A stretch of 64,000 bases of DNA from contig NZ_BCWX01000008.1 of NCBI RefSeq assembly GCF_001894805.1, forward strand, positions 1-64,000, read 5' to 3'. The first letter of the stretch is position 1. Each line of letters begins with the position of its first letter. Position numbers and translations under genes: made by a program. Positions 26,417 through 36,212 of this stretch are shown here, piece by piece. The DNA comes from Rhodococcus globerulus NBRC 14531 (GTDB lineage: Bacteria > Actinomycetota > Actinomycetes > Mycobacteriales > Mycobacteriaceae). Under the pieces are notes generated by a model. It did not search any database, was not told the origin of the DNA, and was given only the letters and a program-made list of their open reading frames with translations.

Positions 26417-27664
26417 GTGATCTCCACAATGCGTTCCGAACTGTCCCGATACCTACGCACCGAAACCGTTGGCGGCTCTATCCTGCTGATCGCCGCTGCC
26501 ATTGCTCTGATCTGGGTGAATTCACCACTCGGCGACAGTTACATCGCGCTGCGCGACTTCCAGATCGGACCGTCGGCGCTGCACCTGAACCTCAGTCTCG
26601 GCACCTGGGCGCAGGACGGTCTGCTGGCCATTTTCTTCTTCGTGGCCGGCCTCGAGCTCAAGCGCGAACTGGTTGTCGGAGAGCTCTCCGATCGCAAAGC
26701 TGCAGCGCTTCCGATCATCGCGGCATGTGGCGGAGTTCTCGTTCCCGCGCTCATCGCGGCGTCGATCGGCTTCGGCACTCCTGGGATGGACAAGGGTTGG
26801 GCGATCCCCGTTGCCACCGACATCGCGTTTGCCCTCGGCATCCTCGCCCTGACCGGTTCCCGGATACCGGCCAGCGCCCGCGTGTTCCTACTCAGTCTTG
26901 CGGTAGTCGACGACCTCCTGGCCATCATCTTGATCGCGGTGCTCTTTACCGCGTCGATCGCGATGTTGTGGCTGCTCACCGCCGCTGCGGCGCTTGCGGT
27001 GTACGCCTACGCCCAACACAAACGCATCACGACGCCGTTCCTCTACGTGCCACTTGCCCTGCTCACCTGGTACTCGATGCACGAGGCCGGTATCCACGCC
27101 ACGCTCGCCGGCGTCGCGCTCGGCCTGCTCACCCGAGTTGTCCGCGACAAGGACGAGGAATACGCCCCCGGCACCCGACTCGAACATCGCATCCAGCCGT
27201 ACTCTGCCGGCTTCTGCGTTCCGGTCTTCGCACTGTTCGCGTCCGGCGTTCCCATCAACGCCGAGGTACTCGGCGACATCTTCACCGACCCCGTCGGGCA
27301 ATCGGTCTTTGTCGGCCTCCTCGTCGGAAAAACTGTGGGAATCTTCGGAATTTCCCTGCTCGCGATCAAATTGGGCATAGCCACGAAGCCCAAGACACTC
27401 GAACGCAGAGACATGTTTGCCCTCTCAGTGCTCGGCGGCATCGGGTTCACCGTTAGCCTGCTTGTAGCAGACCTCGCACTGGACGGGGTCGGCGATGGCA
27501 GCGAGGCCGAAATAGCGAAGGCCGCAGTTCTCGTGACATCGTTGATAGCGTCGCTGATCGGATCAGCGCTGCTGTGGCGACGTGGACGGGTTCATGCGGC
27601 GCGAGCTGAAGCCAATGCCATAGCCACAGACGCGAGAGAACTACCTGGAGAGGTCGACAAGTGA
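26417..27664 (+). CDS. nhaA: Na+/H+ antiporter NhaA
   Basis: A 415-residue NhaA-family antiporter that exports Na+ in exchange for protons. The functional aspartate pair is in LSLAVVDDLLAIILIA, and the family motif FFFVAGLELKRELVVGEL is at about 70-90. The N-terminus RTETVGGSILLIAAAIAL is typical. The start is GTG at 26417 or ATG at 26429. It is translationally coupled (GTGA overlap) to the next gene. Confidence 0.93.
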   Translation: MISTMRSELSRYLRTETVGGSILLIAAAIALIWVNSPLGDSYIALRDFQIGPSALHLNLSLGTWAQDGLLAIFFFVAGLELKRELVVGELSDRKAAALPIIAACGGVLVPALIAASIGFGTPGMDKGWAIPVATDIAFALGILALTGSRIPASARVFLLSLAVVDDLLAIILIAVLFTASIAMLWLLTAAAALAVYAYAQHKRITTPFLYVPLALLTWYSMHEAGIHATLAGVALGLLTRVVRDKDEEYAPGTRLEHRIQPYSAGFCVPVFALFASGVPINAEVLGDIFTDPVGQSVFVGLLVGKTVGIFGISLLAIKLGIATKPKTLERRDMFALSVLGGIGFTVSLLVADLALDGVGDGSEAEIAKAAVLVTSLIASLIGSALLWRRGRVHAARAEANAIATDARELPGEVDK

Positions 27665-28170
27665 GCGTGACCAACGGAGAGAGCCAACGCTTCACCGGAG
27701 ATGGGGTGCCGAACACGGTGTCGTCCATTCCTCTCACCGACGTAGACGCCCGAACACCGGCTGAAGCCTCGATCGGTGCACTGGTCAGGGATGCGACGGC
27801 TCAGGTTTCGACACTGGTGCGTGCCGAAGTCGAGCTTGCCAAGGCCGAAGTCACCGGTGAGGTCAAGAAGGGGCTGCAGGGCAGCGTCTTCTTCATTCTG
27901 GCCTTCACTGTTCTGCTGTTCAGTTCATTCTTCTTCTTCTTTTTCCTGGCGGAATTGCTCAGCGTGTGGCTCGAGCGTTGGGCCGCTTTCCTGATCGTGT
28001 TCCTGATCATGGTGCTGACCACCGCAGTACTCGCACTTCTCGGTTATCTGCGGGTTCGCAAGTTGCGGGCTCCCGAGAAGACGATCGAATCGCTCAGAGC
28101 CGCAAAGAGCGTCATTCCCGGCAGCCACGACGACACAAAGCCGTCGGTCGACTTCAACGCGCGCAGGTAA
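27661..28170 (+). CDS. phage-holin-like membrane protein (DUF1469, Rv3669 type)
   Basis: A 169-residue member of the Phage_holin_3_6/DUF1469 family. An N-terminal amphipathic segment (LVRDATAQVSTLVRAEVEL) is followed by two hydrophobic helices (about 80-105 and 112-135), the first with a run of phenylalanines (FSSFFFFFFLAEL). The name is historical; these actinobacterial proteins are chromosomal membrane proteins of unknown role, not lysis holins. It overlaps nhaA and lies 10 nt before ephE, matching Rv3669-Rv3670. Confidence 0.85.
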   Translation: MSVTNGESQRFTGDGVPNTVSSIPLTDVDARTPAEASIGALVRDATAQVSTLVRAEVELAKAEVTGEVKKGLQGSVFFILAFTVLLFSSFFFFFFLAELLSVWLERWAAFLIVFLIMVLTTAVLALLGYLRVRKLRAPEKTIESLRAAKSVIPGSHDDTKPSVDFNARR

Positions 28171-28180
28171 CGAAGCAGCT

Positions 28181-29113
28181 GTGTCAGCCCCAGATCCATC
28201 CACCGTCAGATTCGACGGCCCCTGGATTCACCGGGACATTCATGCCAACGGCATCCGGTTTCACGTCGTCGAGGTCGGCGACGCTGATCCGGATGCCCCG
28301 TTGGTGGTTCTCCTGCACGGTTTTGCCGACTTCTGGTGGTCATGGCGCCACCAGTTGACGGCACTGTCCACGCAGGGTTTCCGAGTGGTTGCCATTGATC
28401 TACGCGGCTACGGTGACTCCGACAAACCGCCCCGCGGATACGACGGTTGGACGCTGGCCGGCGACGTGGCCGGACTGATCCGGGCGATGGGATTCGGCAA
28501 GGCCACGCTGATCGGTCACGCCGACGGCGGCCTGGTGTGCTGGGCAACCGCGATCCTGCACCCGCGACTGGTGCGGTCGATCGCTCTGGTGTCGTCGCCG
28601 CATCCGCATGCGCTCAAACAATCCGTCCTCCGCGACCGCTACCAGCGCAAGGCACTCTTCCCGTCGTTCCTGGCGAACCAGCTTCCGTTCCGCCCGGAAC
28701 GGCGTCTGACTGCCGACAACGGCGCCGAAGTGGAGCGTCTGGTGCGCTCCCGCTCGGGTCCTGCGTGGCCCGAGCAGGCCGAGTTCGGTGACGTTGTCTC
28801 CAAGTTACGTTCAGCGATCCGCATTCCGGGGGTCGCTCATTCGACGCTGGAGTACCAGCGGTGGGCGTTCCGAAGTCAGCTTCGCACCGAGGGGCGCCGG
28901 TTCATGCGTCTGATGGATCAGACACTGCACATTCCGATCCTGCAGATACACGGCGAACTCGACCCGTACATTCTCACGCGGACAATACGACGCGGTCGGC
29001 GTTGGGCGCCCGGCGAACAGTTGCACCCCGTCTCCGGAGTCGGTCATTACGCCCATTGGGAAGCCCCACAGCGCGTCAACGACGCGCTCCGGGACTTCCT
29101 GGCAGCCGACTAG
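28181..29113 (+). CDS. ephE: alpha/beta hydrolase, EphE-type epoxide hydrolase
   Basis: A 310-residue alpha/beta hydrolase. The oxyanion region is LLHGFADFWWSWRHQL (HGFP-type) and the nucleophile elbow is LIGHADGGLVCW, with aspartate in the G-H-x-D-G-G-L pattern typical of epoxide hydrolases rather than serine. The acid and base lie in HGELDPYI and GVGHYAHWEAP. The likely reaction is hydrolysis of an epoxide to a diol; the substrate is unknown. The start is GTG at 28181. Orthologous in position to Rv3670; it converges on marP with a 4-nt gap. Confidence 0.88.
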   Translation: MSAPDPSTVRFDGPWIHRDIHANGIRFHVVEVGDADPDAPLVVLLHGFADFWWSWRHQLTALSTQGFRVVAIDLRGYGDSDKPPRGYDGWTLAGDVAGLIRAMGFGKATLIGHADGGLVCWATAILHPRLVRSIALVSSPHPHALKQSVLRDRYQRKALFPSFLANQLPFRPERRLTADNGAEVERLVRSRSGPAWPEQAEFGDVVSKLRSAIRIPGVAHSTLEYQRWAFRSQLRTEGRRFMRLMDQTLHIPILQIHGELDPYILTRTIRRGRRWAPGEQLHPVSGVGHYAHWEAPQRVNDALRDFLAAD

Positions 29114-29117
29114 CTAC

Positions 29118-30308
29118 TCAGAGAATGCAGACGCCGGTGGAGACCGGCGTCGACGCGCTTTCCGCCATGGCGAGTTGGCGCGACACCTCATTGGCAGTGA
29201 GGACGAACCCGGTGTCGGTGTCGTCGATGGCGGCACCGAACACGACACCGAGCACCTCACCCTGATCGTTGACCATGGGCCCACCGGAATTGCCCTGTCG
29301 AATCGATCCACGAACGGTGTACACCTCACGCTGTGTGGTGCCGGCTTTGTAGATGTCAGGACCGTTGAGGTTCAGGATTTCGCGAACACGAGCCGCGCTG
29401 GCCGTGTACGGACCTCCACCCGGATATCCGAGCACCAGTGCGTTGTCCCCCGTTTGAGCGGGCTGAGCGGCAAACGGCAGAACCGGCGCCTCGAGTCCGG
29501 GCACCGCGAGGATCGCGATGTCGACGGCCGAGTCGAAGAGCACAACCTGGGCGGGTAGTGCACCTTGCATCGTGTCGACGGTGATGCTCTCGGTACCCGC
29601 CACGACGTGTGCGTTGGTCATGACACGCTCAGGCGCGACGATGAACCCGGAACCTTCGAGCGCGCGCTGGCAACTCGGCGCGACGCCGTTGATGCGCAGA
29701 ACGCTCGGACGCAACTGCGCGGCCAGCGGGCTCGCCAGAACACTCGCGTCCGGCGCTTCCACTTCGGTGATGGGTGTGCGGCCGAACGGACCGATGACAT
29801 CGGGCAATCCCGAGGTGTCGAGCAGCGCCGAGAATTCCGTCGGAATCTGCCGCAACCATTGCGGCGCGAGGTCGTCGACACCGGCCAACACGTTCGACCC
29901 TCGGACTGCTGCTGCGACGTTGGGCTGAGACGACGACGTCAGCGGAATTGCCAAAAGCCACGCGGCAACCACCACGGCCACTGCTTGAAGCCCTGCACCG
30001 ATCACGCTGTCCACTGATCTTGCGGCCGGAGAATGCATACCGCTGCGCGCGGCTCGGCCCAGAACCATGCCGGCAACTTCGCCGATGATCACCAACACGA
30101 CGATCAGTGAGATGCCGGCGAGGATGCGCAGCTTGCCCTCGGTCACATGCACCAGAACATGCGGTGCCAGCAGAATTCCGGCGACAGCACCCAGAATCAC
30201 ACCGACAAAAGCCAACGCCGACGCTACCGCGCCCTGACGCCATCCCGATGTCGCGGCGATGAGAGCCACCACCACGATCGCAAGATCGACCCACCGCGAA
30301 CCTGTCAT
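29118..30308 (-). CDS. marP: membrane-anchored serine protease MarP
   Basis: A 396-residue protease with four N-terminal membrane helices (within residues 1-125, CvpA-like) and an extracytoplasmic chymotrypsin-like domain. The catalytic triad is H234 (TNAHVV), D263 (SAVDIAIL) and S341 (RQGNSGGP). Cysteines 213 and 394 correspond to the regulatory disulfide of the M. tuberculosis enzyme (Rv3671c), which protects against acid and oxidative stress by processing peptidoglycan hydrolases. It is the last gene of a four-gene operon and overlaps the nudix gene by 4 nt. Confidence 0.94.
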   Translation of the reverse strand: MTGSRWVDLAIVVVALIAATSGWRQGAVASALAFVGVILGAVAGILLAPHVLVHVTEGKLRILAGISLIVVLVIIGEVAGMVLGRAARSGMHSPAARSVDSVIGAGLQAVAVVVAAWLLAIPLTSSSQPNVAAAVRGSNVLAGVDDLAPQWLRQIPTEFSALLDTSGLPDVIGPFGRTPITEVEAPDASVLASPLAAQLRPSVLRINGVAPSCQRALEGSGFIVAPERVMTNAHVVAGTESITVDTMQGALPAQVVLFDSAVDIAILAVPGLEAPVLPFAAQPAQTGDNALVLGYPGGGPYTASAARVREILNLNGPDIYKAGTTQREVYTVRGSIRQGNSGGPMVNDQGEVLGVVFGAAIDDTDTGFVLTANEVSRQLAMAESASTPVSTGVCIL

Positions 30309-31024
30309 CGGGGAACCGCCGAATCTTCGATGTCTTCGCCCAGTTCTGCGAGCGCTGTGTCCAGATCACGCACGTCGTGATGATCCCAGGGGATTTCCCA
30401 ACCGGACACCTCGAAGAGTCCGGCCAGTATTCCGGCAGTGAAGCCCCACACGAGCATGCCGTCGGCCAAAAACGCCGGACCTTGGTATCCGGCCTGGTGA
30501 CGCACCTGGAAGCGGTTGTCGGGGTCGAGCAGAGTGCGCAGCGGAACCCGCGCGACACGGCCGACCTCGCCGGAATCCTGGATGCCCACCGAGACCGGGT
30601 CTTCCCAATAAGCGATCACCGGGGTCACGTCGAATCCGGACGGTGGAATGAAGATTTCGGGCAACGTCGCCAGCGGGAGCACACCGCGCGGGTCGAGACC
30701 TGTTTCTTCGTGCGCCTCGCGCAGCGCTGTGCCGATCGGACCGTCGTCACCGTCGTCGGCGGCACCGCCGGGGAAAGCGACCTGTCCACTGTGCTGGCGC
30801 ATAGTCGACGCGCGTTGTGTCAGTAGTACGTCAGCGTCGTCCGGCATCCCACCGAGGCACATGGGATCAGCCTCTCGGGATCCTCCGAAGAGGACGAGCA
30901 CCGCGGCTGGCCTGGTGGTCGTCCCGCGCGGCGGGCGACGGTCGAGCACGGGGTTGAGTCGATGTGGATCAGTGGGTTGGGTGCTGGCTACAGCACGTAA
31001 CCATTCGGGAACGGATGAGCTCAT
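30305..31024 (-). CDS. Nudix hydrolase (CoA pyrophosphatase-like)
   Basis: A 239-residue Nudix protein. The Nudix box reads GGAADDGDDGPIGTALREA then HEETGL, the G-x5-E-x7-R-E-U-x-E-E-x-G-U pattern with an altered first segment (D where E is usual). The preceding LTQRASTMRQHSGQVAFPGG resembles the UPF0035 signature of CoA pyrophosphatases, so cleavage of a CoA-type nucleotide is the best guess. It overlaps both neighbours by ATGA. It matches Rv3672c. Confidence 0.87.
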   Translation of the reverse strand: MSSSVPEWLRAVASTQPTDPHRLNPVLDRRPPRGTTTRPAAVLVLFGGSREADPMCLGGMPDDADVLLTQRASTMRQHSGQVAFPGGAADDGDDGPIGTALREAHEETGLDPRGVLPLATLPEIFIPPSGFDVTPVIAYWEDPVSVGIQDSGEVGRVARVPLRTLLDPDNRFQVRHQAGYQGPAFLADGMLVWGFTAGILAGLFEVSGWEIPWDHHDVRDLDTALAELGEDIEDSAVPR

Positions 31025-31683
31025 ACGACAACTCCCAAATACTGCGCCGTGGCGGCAGCTATCTCATCCGCACTGCGGAACGGTTGAGGCAACACCTTCG
31101 CGACGGTTCCGTCGGGACGAATGAGCACAGAGACCGGCAGCACAGGTGGCGCGCCGACGGCAATCTGCACCTTGCTCGAACCGTCCTGAACTCCGGGTAG
31201 TCGAACGGAATAGTCGATCAGTCGGGTCAAAGCGTTTTCCTGGTTCGGATCGGAATGCACGGTCAGCACAGTGATACTGTCCCCCGCGCGATCCGCAAAT
31301 TCCTGCAAATGCGGCAGTTCTTCGGCGCATGGCGCGCACCAGTACGCCCACAAATTCAGCAGCGCGGGCTTACCTCCCAGCGCGGCAGCAAGATCGACCG
31401 AGCTTCCGTCTGCAACACAGTCGAGCGTGATCCCAGCGAGTGCGGCGCCGGCCGGAGCTTCGGTGGTAGGCGTCGGGCACGCTGTCAGTCCGGCTTGCCC
31501 ACGAAGCTGATCGAGCGATTCGGTCGACGGGGTGAACGTCGGCGGCCGATAGGCGGACGTCGAGGAACCGCCAGCCGAAACCGGGGTGTCATCTCCCCCG
31601 CGCGGCCAGATCGCAACAGCGAGCGCAACGACAACCGCAAGCACAACAAGGGACCACCGAGCAGCATTGGACATCTGGGTCAC
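31021..31683 (-). CDS. TlpA-like membrane-tethered thioredoxin
   Basis: A 220-residue redox protein. The N-terminal anchor [19 protein letters not shown] (about 10-28) is followed by a Pro/Ser-rich linker and a thioredoxin domain. The active site is [17 protein letters not shown] (C-x-x-C). The cis-proline region is in [11 protein letters not shown]. It probably reduces or forms disulfides on the outer face of the membrane; a link to the MarP disulfide in the same operon is attractive but inferred. Position matches Rv3673c. Confidence 0.9.
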   Translation of the reverse strand: MTQMSNAARWSLVVLAVVVALAVAIWPRGGDDTPVSAGGSSTSAYRPPTFTPSTESLDQLRGQAGLTACPTPTTEAPAGAALAGITLDCVADGSSVDLAAALGGKPALLNLWAYWCAPCAEELPHLQEFADRAGDSITVLTVHSDPNQENALTRLIDYSVRLPGVQDGSSKVQIAVGAPPVLPVSVLIRPDGTVAKVLPQPFRSADEIAAATAQYLGVVV

Positions 31684-32456
31684 AACCCGGCCAGAGCAAG
31701 CAGATGCTCCGTCTCCGGGCCCTTCACCAGCGCAGCAGCTTCAGTTTTGTCGGTAGGACCAAGGCCGTAGGACGGGCAGTCCTTGGCCAGAACGCACACT
31801 CCGCACGCCGGCTTACGCGCGTGACAGACGCGTCGTCCGTGGAAGATCACACGATGTGACAGCAGGGTCCATTCCTTACGTTCGATCAAAGCCCCGACAG
31901 CATGTTCGACCTTGACGGCATCTTCTTCGTCCGTCCACTTCCACCGACGTACCAAACGCCCGAAGTGGGTGTCGACGGTGATTCCCGGGACGTCGAACGC
32001 ATTCCCCAGAACCACGTTGGCTGTCTTGCGACCGACTCCCGGCAACGTCACGAGGTCTGCAAGTTTGTTCGGCACTTCGCCGTCGTAACGCTCGAGCAGC
32101 GCCTGACCCAATCCGATCAGCGAGTTGGCCTTGTTCCGGTAGAAGCCCGTTGACCGGATGTACTCCTCGAGCTCGGTCCGGTCGGCTTCGGCGTAAGCCT
32201 TGGCGTCGGGATAACGGGCGAACAACGCCGGGGTGACCATATTGACGCGGACGTCGGTGCACTGTGCCGACAGAATGGTCGCCACCGTCAGCTCGAGGGG
32301 CGTCGTGAAGTCCAGTTCGCAGTACACATGTGGGAAGGCAACGGCTAGTTTCCGGTTCATCCGACGCGCGCGACGGACCAGCGCGAGATGGGATTCCTCG
32401 TCGCGAGCGCCGGCAGACCGGCGGGTCGCTGAGCGCTCGGTCGGGGTGGTCTGCAC
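31680..32456 (-). CDS. nth: endonuclease III
   Basis: A 258-residue base-excision repair glycosylase/AP lyase for oxidised pyrimidines. The helix-hairpin-helix reads [19 protein letters not shown] with the catalytic lysine after the second G-x-G, and the essential aspartate lies in [14 protein letters not shown]. The four-cysteine 4Fe-4S loop is [18 protein letters not shown]-x6-C-x2-C-x5-C. The N-terminal extension of about 30 residues is usual in actinobacteria. It is the first gene of the nth-tlpA-nudix-marP operon, in the same order as Rv3674c-Rv3671c. Confidence 0.95.
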   Translation of the reverse strand: MQTTPTERSATRRSAGARDEESHLALVRRARRMNRKLAVAFPHVYCELDFTTPLELTVATILSAQCTDVRVNMVTPALFARYPDAKAYAEADRTELEEYIRSTGFYRNKANSLIGLGQALLERYDGEVPNKLADLVTLPGVGRKTANVVLGNAFDVPGITVDTHFGRLVRRWKWTDEEDAVKVEHAVGALIERKEWTLLSHRVIFHGRRVCHARKPACGVCVLAKDCPSYGLGPTDKTEAAALVKGPETEHLLALAGL

Positions 32457-32536
32457 TCAGACAACTGTACGGATACTCCCCGACATGACATTTGGTCGTG
32501 TCGATTCCGAGATGTTGGCCGTGTTTACTCTCCTCT

Positions 32537-32800
32537 ATGCAAGGACTCGCCGTGATTCTCTTCCCAGTGCTGTTGATGCTTTTCGCGCTGGCCATGGAAC
32601 GGGTCGAACGGAGACTGCGTCGACTCTCGGTCAGGGAGAACGAGGTGGCGGAGTTCCTCGACCAGGCTGGTCCCGACGACGTCGCGTCGCTGGCGACCGA
32701 TGGGTTCCCGCATGCGTTTGCCCGCTTCCACCTGCGCCGGAAGGGTCGACCGGCCATCGCTCCGCGGCAATCGGGCGCAGAAGAACTGCCCACTCGCTAA
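32537..32800 (+). CDS. small membrane protein (Rv3675-like)
   Basis: An 87-residue protein with one N-terminal helix (LAVILFPVLLMLFALAMERV) followed by a charged cytoplasmic region (RRLSVRENEVAEFLDQAG). It occupies the place of Rv3675, between nth and crp. Function is unknown. The ATG at 32537 (MQGLAVIL) is preferred over an upstream start at 32492, whose extra residues are not hydrophobic in a useful way. Confidence 0.72.
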   Translation: MQGLAVILFPVLLMLFALAMERVERRLRRLSVRENEVAEFLDQAGPDDVASLATDGFPHAFARFHLRRKGRPAIAPRQSGAEELPTR

Positions 32801-33080
32801 GGCGATCGAAGAGGCATACAAGGTAGTCAATTTTATTCGCCATCAGGATAATTTCGACGCTTTCGTGGCATCAATCACTCGTGCCGAGCGCGTGGGACGT
32901 AGACTTCGATGCCGTACCTGTTGTATTCAACACGGACTGTGTCTGACGCAGCGTCTCGCTCGCACGAGTGAAGGCCTGCGTCTGGGCGGTTCGTGCGTAC
33001 AAACCAAGCACAACCGGGTACAAAGTTAGATAGCGCAAAAAATGACACCACAAACGAACAAATCCCAACAAGGAGCGCAC

Positions 33081-33755
33081 GTGGACGACGTCCTGGCAAG
33101 AGCCGGCATCTTCCAAGGAGTCGAGCCCTCAGCGGTAGCGGCGCTGACCAAGCAGCTGCAACCCGTCGACTTCCCCCGTGGACATGTCATCTTCAACGAG
33201 GGTGAACCCGGTGACCGCCTGTACATCATCGTGTCCGGCAAGGTGAAGATCGGTCGACGCTCACCTGACGGTCGCGAGAACCTGCTGACGATCATGGGTC
33301 CGTCCGACATGTTCGGCGAACTGTCCATCTTCGACCCGGGTCCCCGCACCTCGACGGCCACCACCGTCACCGAGGTTCGTGCCGTGAGCATGGACCGCGA
33401 CGCTCTCAAGGCTTGGATCCAGCAGCGCCCCGAAATCGCCGAGCAGCTGCTCCGCGTTCTCGCACGTCGCCTGCGTCGTACCAACAACACGCTCGCCGAC
33501 CTGATCTTCACGGACGTTCCCGGCCGTGTCGCCAAGGCACTGCTGCAGCTCGCACAGCGCTTCGGCACCCAGGAAGGTGGCGCGCTGCGCGTCACTCACG
33601 ACCTCACCCAGGAAGAGATCGCCCAGCTGGTCGGCGCTTCCCGTGAGACCGTCAACAAGGCCCTGGCCGACTTCGCTCATCGCGGATGGCTGCGCCTCGA
33701 AGGCAAGAGCGTCCTGATTTCGGATTCCGAGCGTCTCGCGCGTCTCGCACGCTAG
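33081..33755 (+). CDS. crp: cAMP receptor protein (Crp/GlxR)
   Basis: A 224-residue global regulator. The N-terminal cyclic-nucleotide-binding domain has the phosphate-binding cassette [14 protein letters not shown] (about 77-90), and the C-terminal winged helix has the recognition element [20 protein letters not shown]. It is nearly identical in text to M. tuberculosis Rv3676. The GTG at 33081 with AAGGAG 5 nt upstream gives the canonical 224-residue length; an ATG at 33042 would add 13 residues. A GGGTACAAAG -10-like element lies near 33012-33024. It may act at the perfect site before acs. Confidence 0.97.
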   Translation: MDDVLARAGIFQGVEPSAVAALTKQLQPVDFPRGHVIFNEGEPGDRLYIIVSGKVKIGRRSPDGRENLLTIMGPSDMFGELSIFDPGPRTSTATTVTEVRAVSMDRDALKAWIQQRPEIAEQLLRVLARRLRRTNNTLADLIFTDVPGRVAKALLQLAQRFGTQEGGALRVTHDLTQEEIAQLVGASRETVNKALADFAHRGWLRLEGKSVLISDSERLARLAR

Positions 33756-33773
33756 TTCTACCGTCTCGACTCT

Positions 33774-33807
33774 TTCGGCCGCTCCCACATCGGTGGGGGC
33801 GGCCGAA
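33774..33807 (+). terminator. terminator of crp
   Basis: Stem TTCGGCCGC (33774-33782) / GCGGCCGAA (33799-33807), extended inside by TCCCAC/GTGGG, 19 nt after the crp stop. Confidence 0.8.
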
Positions 33808-33917
33808 GTCGTTTCCGACGCTCGGCGCGACGGGTATAGCGCGCAACCACATAGGCATTTGTGTCACGTGCGAGCGCTGGCATGCTCGTTGGAACAGCCA
33901 CGACTCCAAGGGGATGC

Positions 33918-35195
33918 ATGTCCGAGATAATCGCTTCCGCTGCTGCGGGGAAGTTCCGCGGCATCCGACGCGACGGTTCGTTGTATTTCGGCGCGATCCG
34001 CTACGCAACCGCGGCCAGATTCCAACGGCCCGAACCTGCCGCGTCTCATACCGGCATTCTCGACGCCACCATGCCAGGCACCGTGTTTCCTCAACCACCG
34101 TCGCGACTCGAGCGTGTCATGGGGGCGCCGCACCCCGAGCCTGAGCAGAGTGAGGACAGTTTCACCGTCACAGTCACGACGCCCTCGTTGTCCGGTAGCC
34201 GGCCCGTCATGGTGTGGCTGCACGGCGGTGGATACTCCAGCGGCGGAGGTTCACTGGCGTGGTACGACGGCGGCGCGTTGTCGGCCGAAGGCGATGTCGT
34301 GGTCGTATCGGTCAACTATCGCGTAGGCGTACTCGGCTATCTCCTCCTCGAGGGCGTCAGCGAGGGCAACCTCGGCGTCCACGATCAGATCGCGGCCCTC
34401 GAGTGGGTACGCGAGAACATCGCGGGATTCGGTGGTGATCCCAATTCGATCACCGTGTTCGGCCAGTCCGCCGGCGCTCATTCCATCGTGAACCTGTTGA
34501 ACAGTAATAACTCTCGGCCTTTGTTCCACCGAGCAATTCTGCAAAGCACCCCGCGGCTGGACCTCAACTTAACCAGGACCGCTGCGATCGAGAACGGCGA
34601 GACCTTTGCCCGACTGCTCGACGGCGATCCGAATACCGCTCCCCTCCCCCTAATCCTGGACGCCTTCCGCGCCACAGCCGTCGAGTTCGGCAGACGGTCT
34701 GAAAATGTTGTTCAGCCACCCTTTGCCCCGATATCCGACGTTGCACCACTTACCGGAAGCGCCGACAGTGGCGTGACAGAAGTAGTCATCGGATATACCC
34801 ACGACGAGGGATCTGCCTTCGTTCGCGGGCTCCCCGGCGGCTCCATGGCCGACGAAACCACGTTGACGCAGAACATGTTTGCCGAGACGGTCGCAGAACT
34901 GGCCGATACCTTCACTCAGGCGGGTACCTCGGTCTACACCTACCGATTCGACTGGACACCTCCCGAGAACATCTTCGGTGCTACGCATTGCATCGAACTT
35001 CCGTTCATCCTCGGCACCGAAAAGTCTTGGCACGGTTCACCCATGCTGGGCATAGCCGACTGGACCACCGTCGACGAAATGGGTAGACGCATCCGCACGC
35101 TCTGGACTTCGTTTGCACATAACGGAAGTCCGGACAACGAGAACACCTGGAAGAAGTTCTCGCCCGACGAACCGATCGGAATCACCTTCACCTGA
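33918..35195 (+). CDS. type-B carboxylesterase
   Basis: A 425-residue alpha/beta hydrolase of the carboxylesterase type-B family. The oxyanion motif is VMVWLHGGGYSSGGG, the nucleophile elbow FGQSAGAHSIVNLL (G-x-S-x-G with S in GQSAGA), and the catalytic histidine is probably in GATHCIELPFI. It cleaves carboxylic esters; the substrate is unknown. The start at 33918 (MSEIIASAA) follows AAGGGGATGC. It is the first gene after crp in a stretch that does not belong to the mycobacterial gene order. It lies 37 nt before the LysR gene and is probably co-transcribed with it. Confidence 0.88.
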   Translation: MSEIIASAAAGKFRGIRRDGSLYFGAIRYATAARFQRPEPAASHTGILDATMPGTVFPQPPSRLERVMGAPHPEPEQSEDSFTVTVTTPSLSGSRPVMVWLHGGGYSSGGGSLAWYDGGALSAEGDVVVVSVNYRVGVLGYLLLEGVSEGNLGVHDQIAALEWVRENIAGFGGDPNSITVFGQSAGAHSIVNLLNSNNSRPLFHRAILQSTPRLDLNLTRTAAIENGETFARLLDGDPNTAPLPLILDAFRATAVEFGRRSENVVQPPFAPISDVAPLTGSADSGVTEVVIGYTHDEGSAFVRGLPGGSMADETTLTQNMFAETVAELADTFTQAGTSVYTYRFDWTPPENIFGATHCIELPFILGTEKSWHGSPMLGIADWTTVDEMGRRIRTLWTSFAHNGSPDNENTWKKFSPDEPIGITFT

Positions 35196-35232
35196 GCAAC
35201 TTCGGGCGGCAATCCCCGCTAGGATTGCAGAT

Positions 35233-36159
35233 ATGGACATGCCCAAGCTCCTCGACGGGCGACTCAAACTTCGCCACCTGCTTCTGGTCGACGCCCTGAG
35301 CCGTCAGGGCAGCGTGGTCGGCGCCGCTGCCGCACTGCACATCACACAACCTGTGGCAACCCGCAGCCTCCACGACATAGAGTCCATCCTCGGCGTCTCC
35401 CTGTTCGATCGCGGACCACGCGGCATCACCCCGACAATATTCGGCGAGGCCTTCACCACCCACGCTCGGGCGGTTATCGCTCAGCTCACCGAAGCGGGCC
35501 GACACGTCGTCGAATTGGCCGACGCACACCGCGGAACCGTCATCGTGGGAACACATCTCGCCGGTTCCAACGTCTTGCTGCCCGGCGCCATTGCGCGGCT
35601 GAAAGTTCAGCATCCGCTACTGACCGTGATCGTCCGCGAAGGCACTCCGGAGCAGTTACTCACCGACTTGGAGGCCGGTCGTATCGACCTCATCGTCGGC
35701 CGACTCACAGCACCGACAGACGACCGCGCCGTCAGACGCAATCTCTACGCCGAGTCAGTTGAACTTGTTACCCGCGTGGATCATCCACTGACCAACCGTG
35801 ACGAGGTGCAGCTCGACGAACTCCGCGAGTTCCCCTGGATCCTGCCCGGCGTCGAAACGGTGCTCCGACGCGAACTCGAGGAGTTCTTCGCCAGGAACGG
35901 TCTCCCCTTACCCGAGAACCGGGTAGAGGCAACGTCTTTCCTCACGGTGCGACAGCTCTTGCTGGAAACCGACATGATCGCTGTCCTTCCGAGTCTGATT
36001 CATCGCGACGACACCCGCTTGACCACACTCCCGATCACCCTGGATCCCATCGGTCACAGCGTCGGTCTCACATCGTCGGCGACGAGGACGTCCAGTCCGT
36101 CGGCACAGGCACTTATCGCGTCGTTGCGCAGTTTCGCGGAAGAACTCATGAACCAGTAA
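35233..36159 (+). CDS. LysR-family transcriptional regulator
   Basis: A 308-residue LysR regulator of the GbpR/PcaQ-like type. The winged helix-turn-helix reads LLLVDALSRQGSVVGAAAAL then HITQPVATRSLHDIE, and the effector domain starts at about residue 95 (GTVIVGTHLAGSNVLLPGAI). The ATG at 35233 (MDMPKLLDG) gives the standard family N-terminus. It is convergent with the MHS transporter and not next to the promoter of the catabolic operon; control of that operon is plausible but inferred. Confidence 0.88.
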   Translation: MDMPKLLDGRLKLRHLLLVDALSRQGSVVGAAAALHITQPVATRSLHDIESILGVSLFDRGPRGITPTIFGEAFTTHARAVIAQLTEAGRHVVELADAHRGTVIVGTHLAGSNVLLPGAIARLKVQHPLLTVIVREGTPEQLLTDLEAGRIDLIVGRLTAPTDDRAVRRNLYAESVELVTRVDHPLTNRDEVQLDELREFPWILPGVETVLRRELEEFFARNGLPLPENRVEATSFLTVRQLLLETDMIAVLPSLIHRDDTRLTTLPITLDPIGHSVGLTSSATRTSSPSAQALIASLRSFAEELMNQ

Positions 36160-36162
36160 ACG

Positions 36163-36200
36163 TTCGAAAGCCCGCTCCCGGAGCGGGAGCGGGCTTCGAA
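36163..36200. terminator. bidirectional terminator between LysR and MHS genes
   Basis: A near-perfect inverted repeat: TTCGAA-A-GCCCGCTCCCG (36163-36180) pairs with CGGGAGCGGGCTTCGAA (36184-36200) with a single bulged A. It lies between convergent genes. Confidence 0.85.
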
Positions 36201-36212
36201 TATCGTTACACG

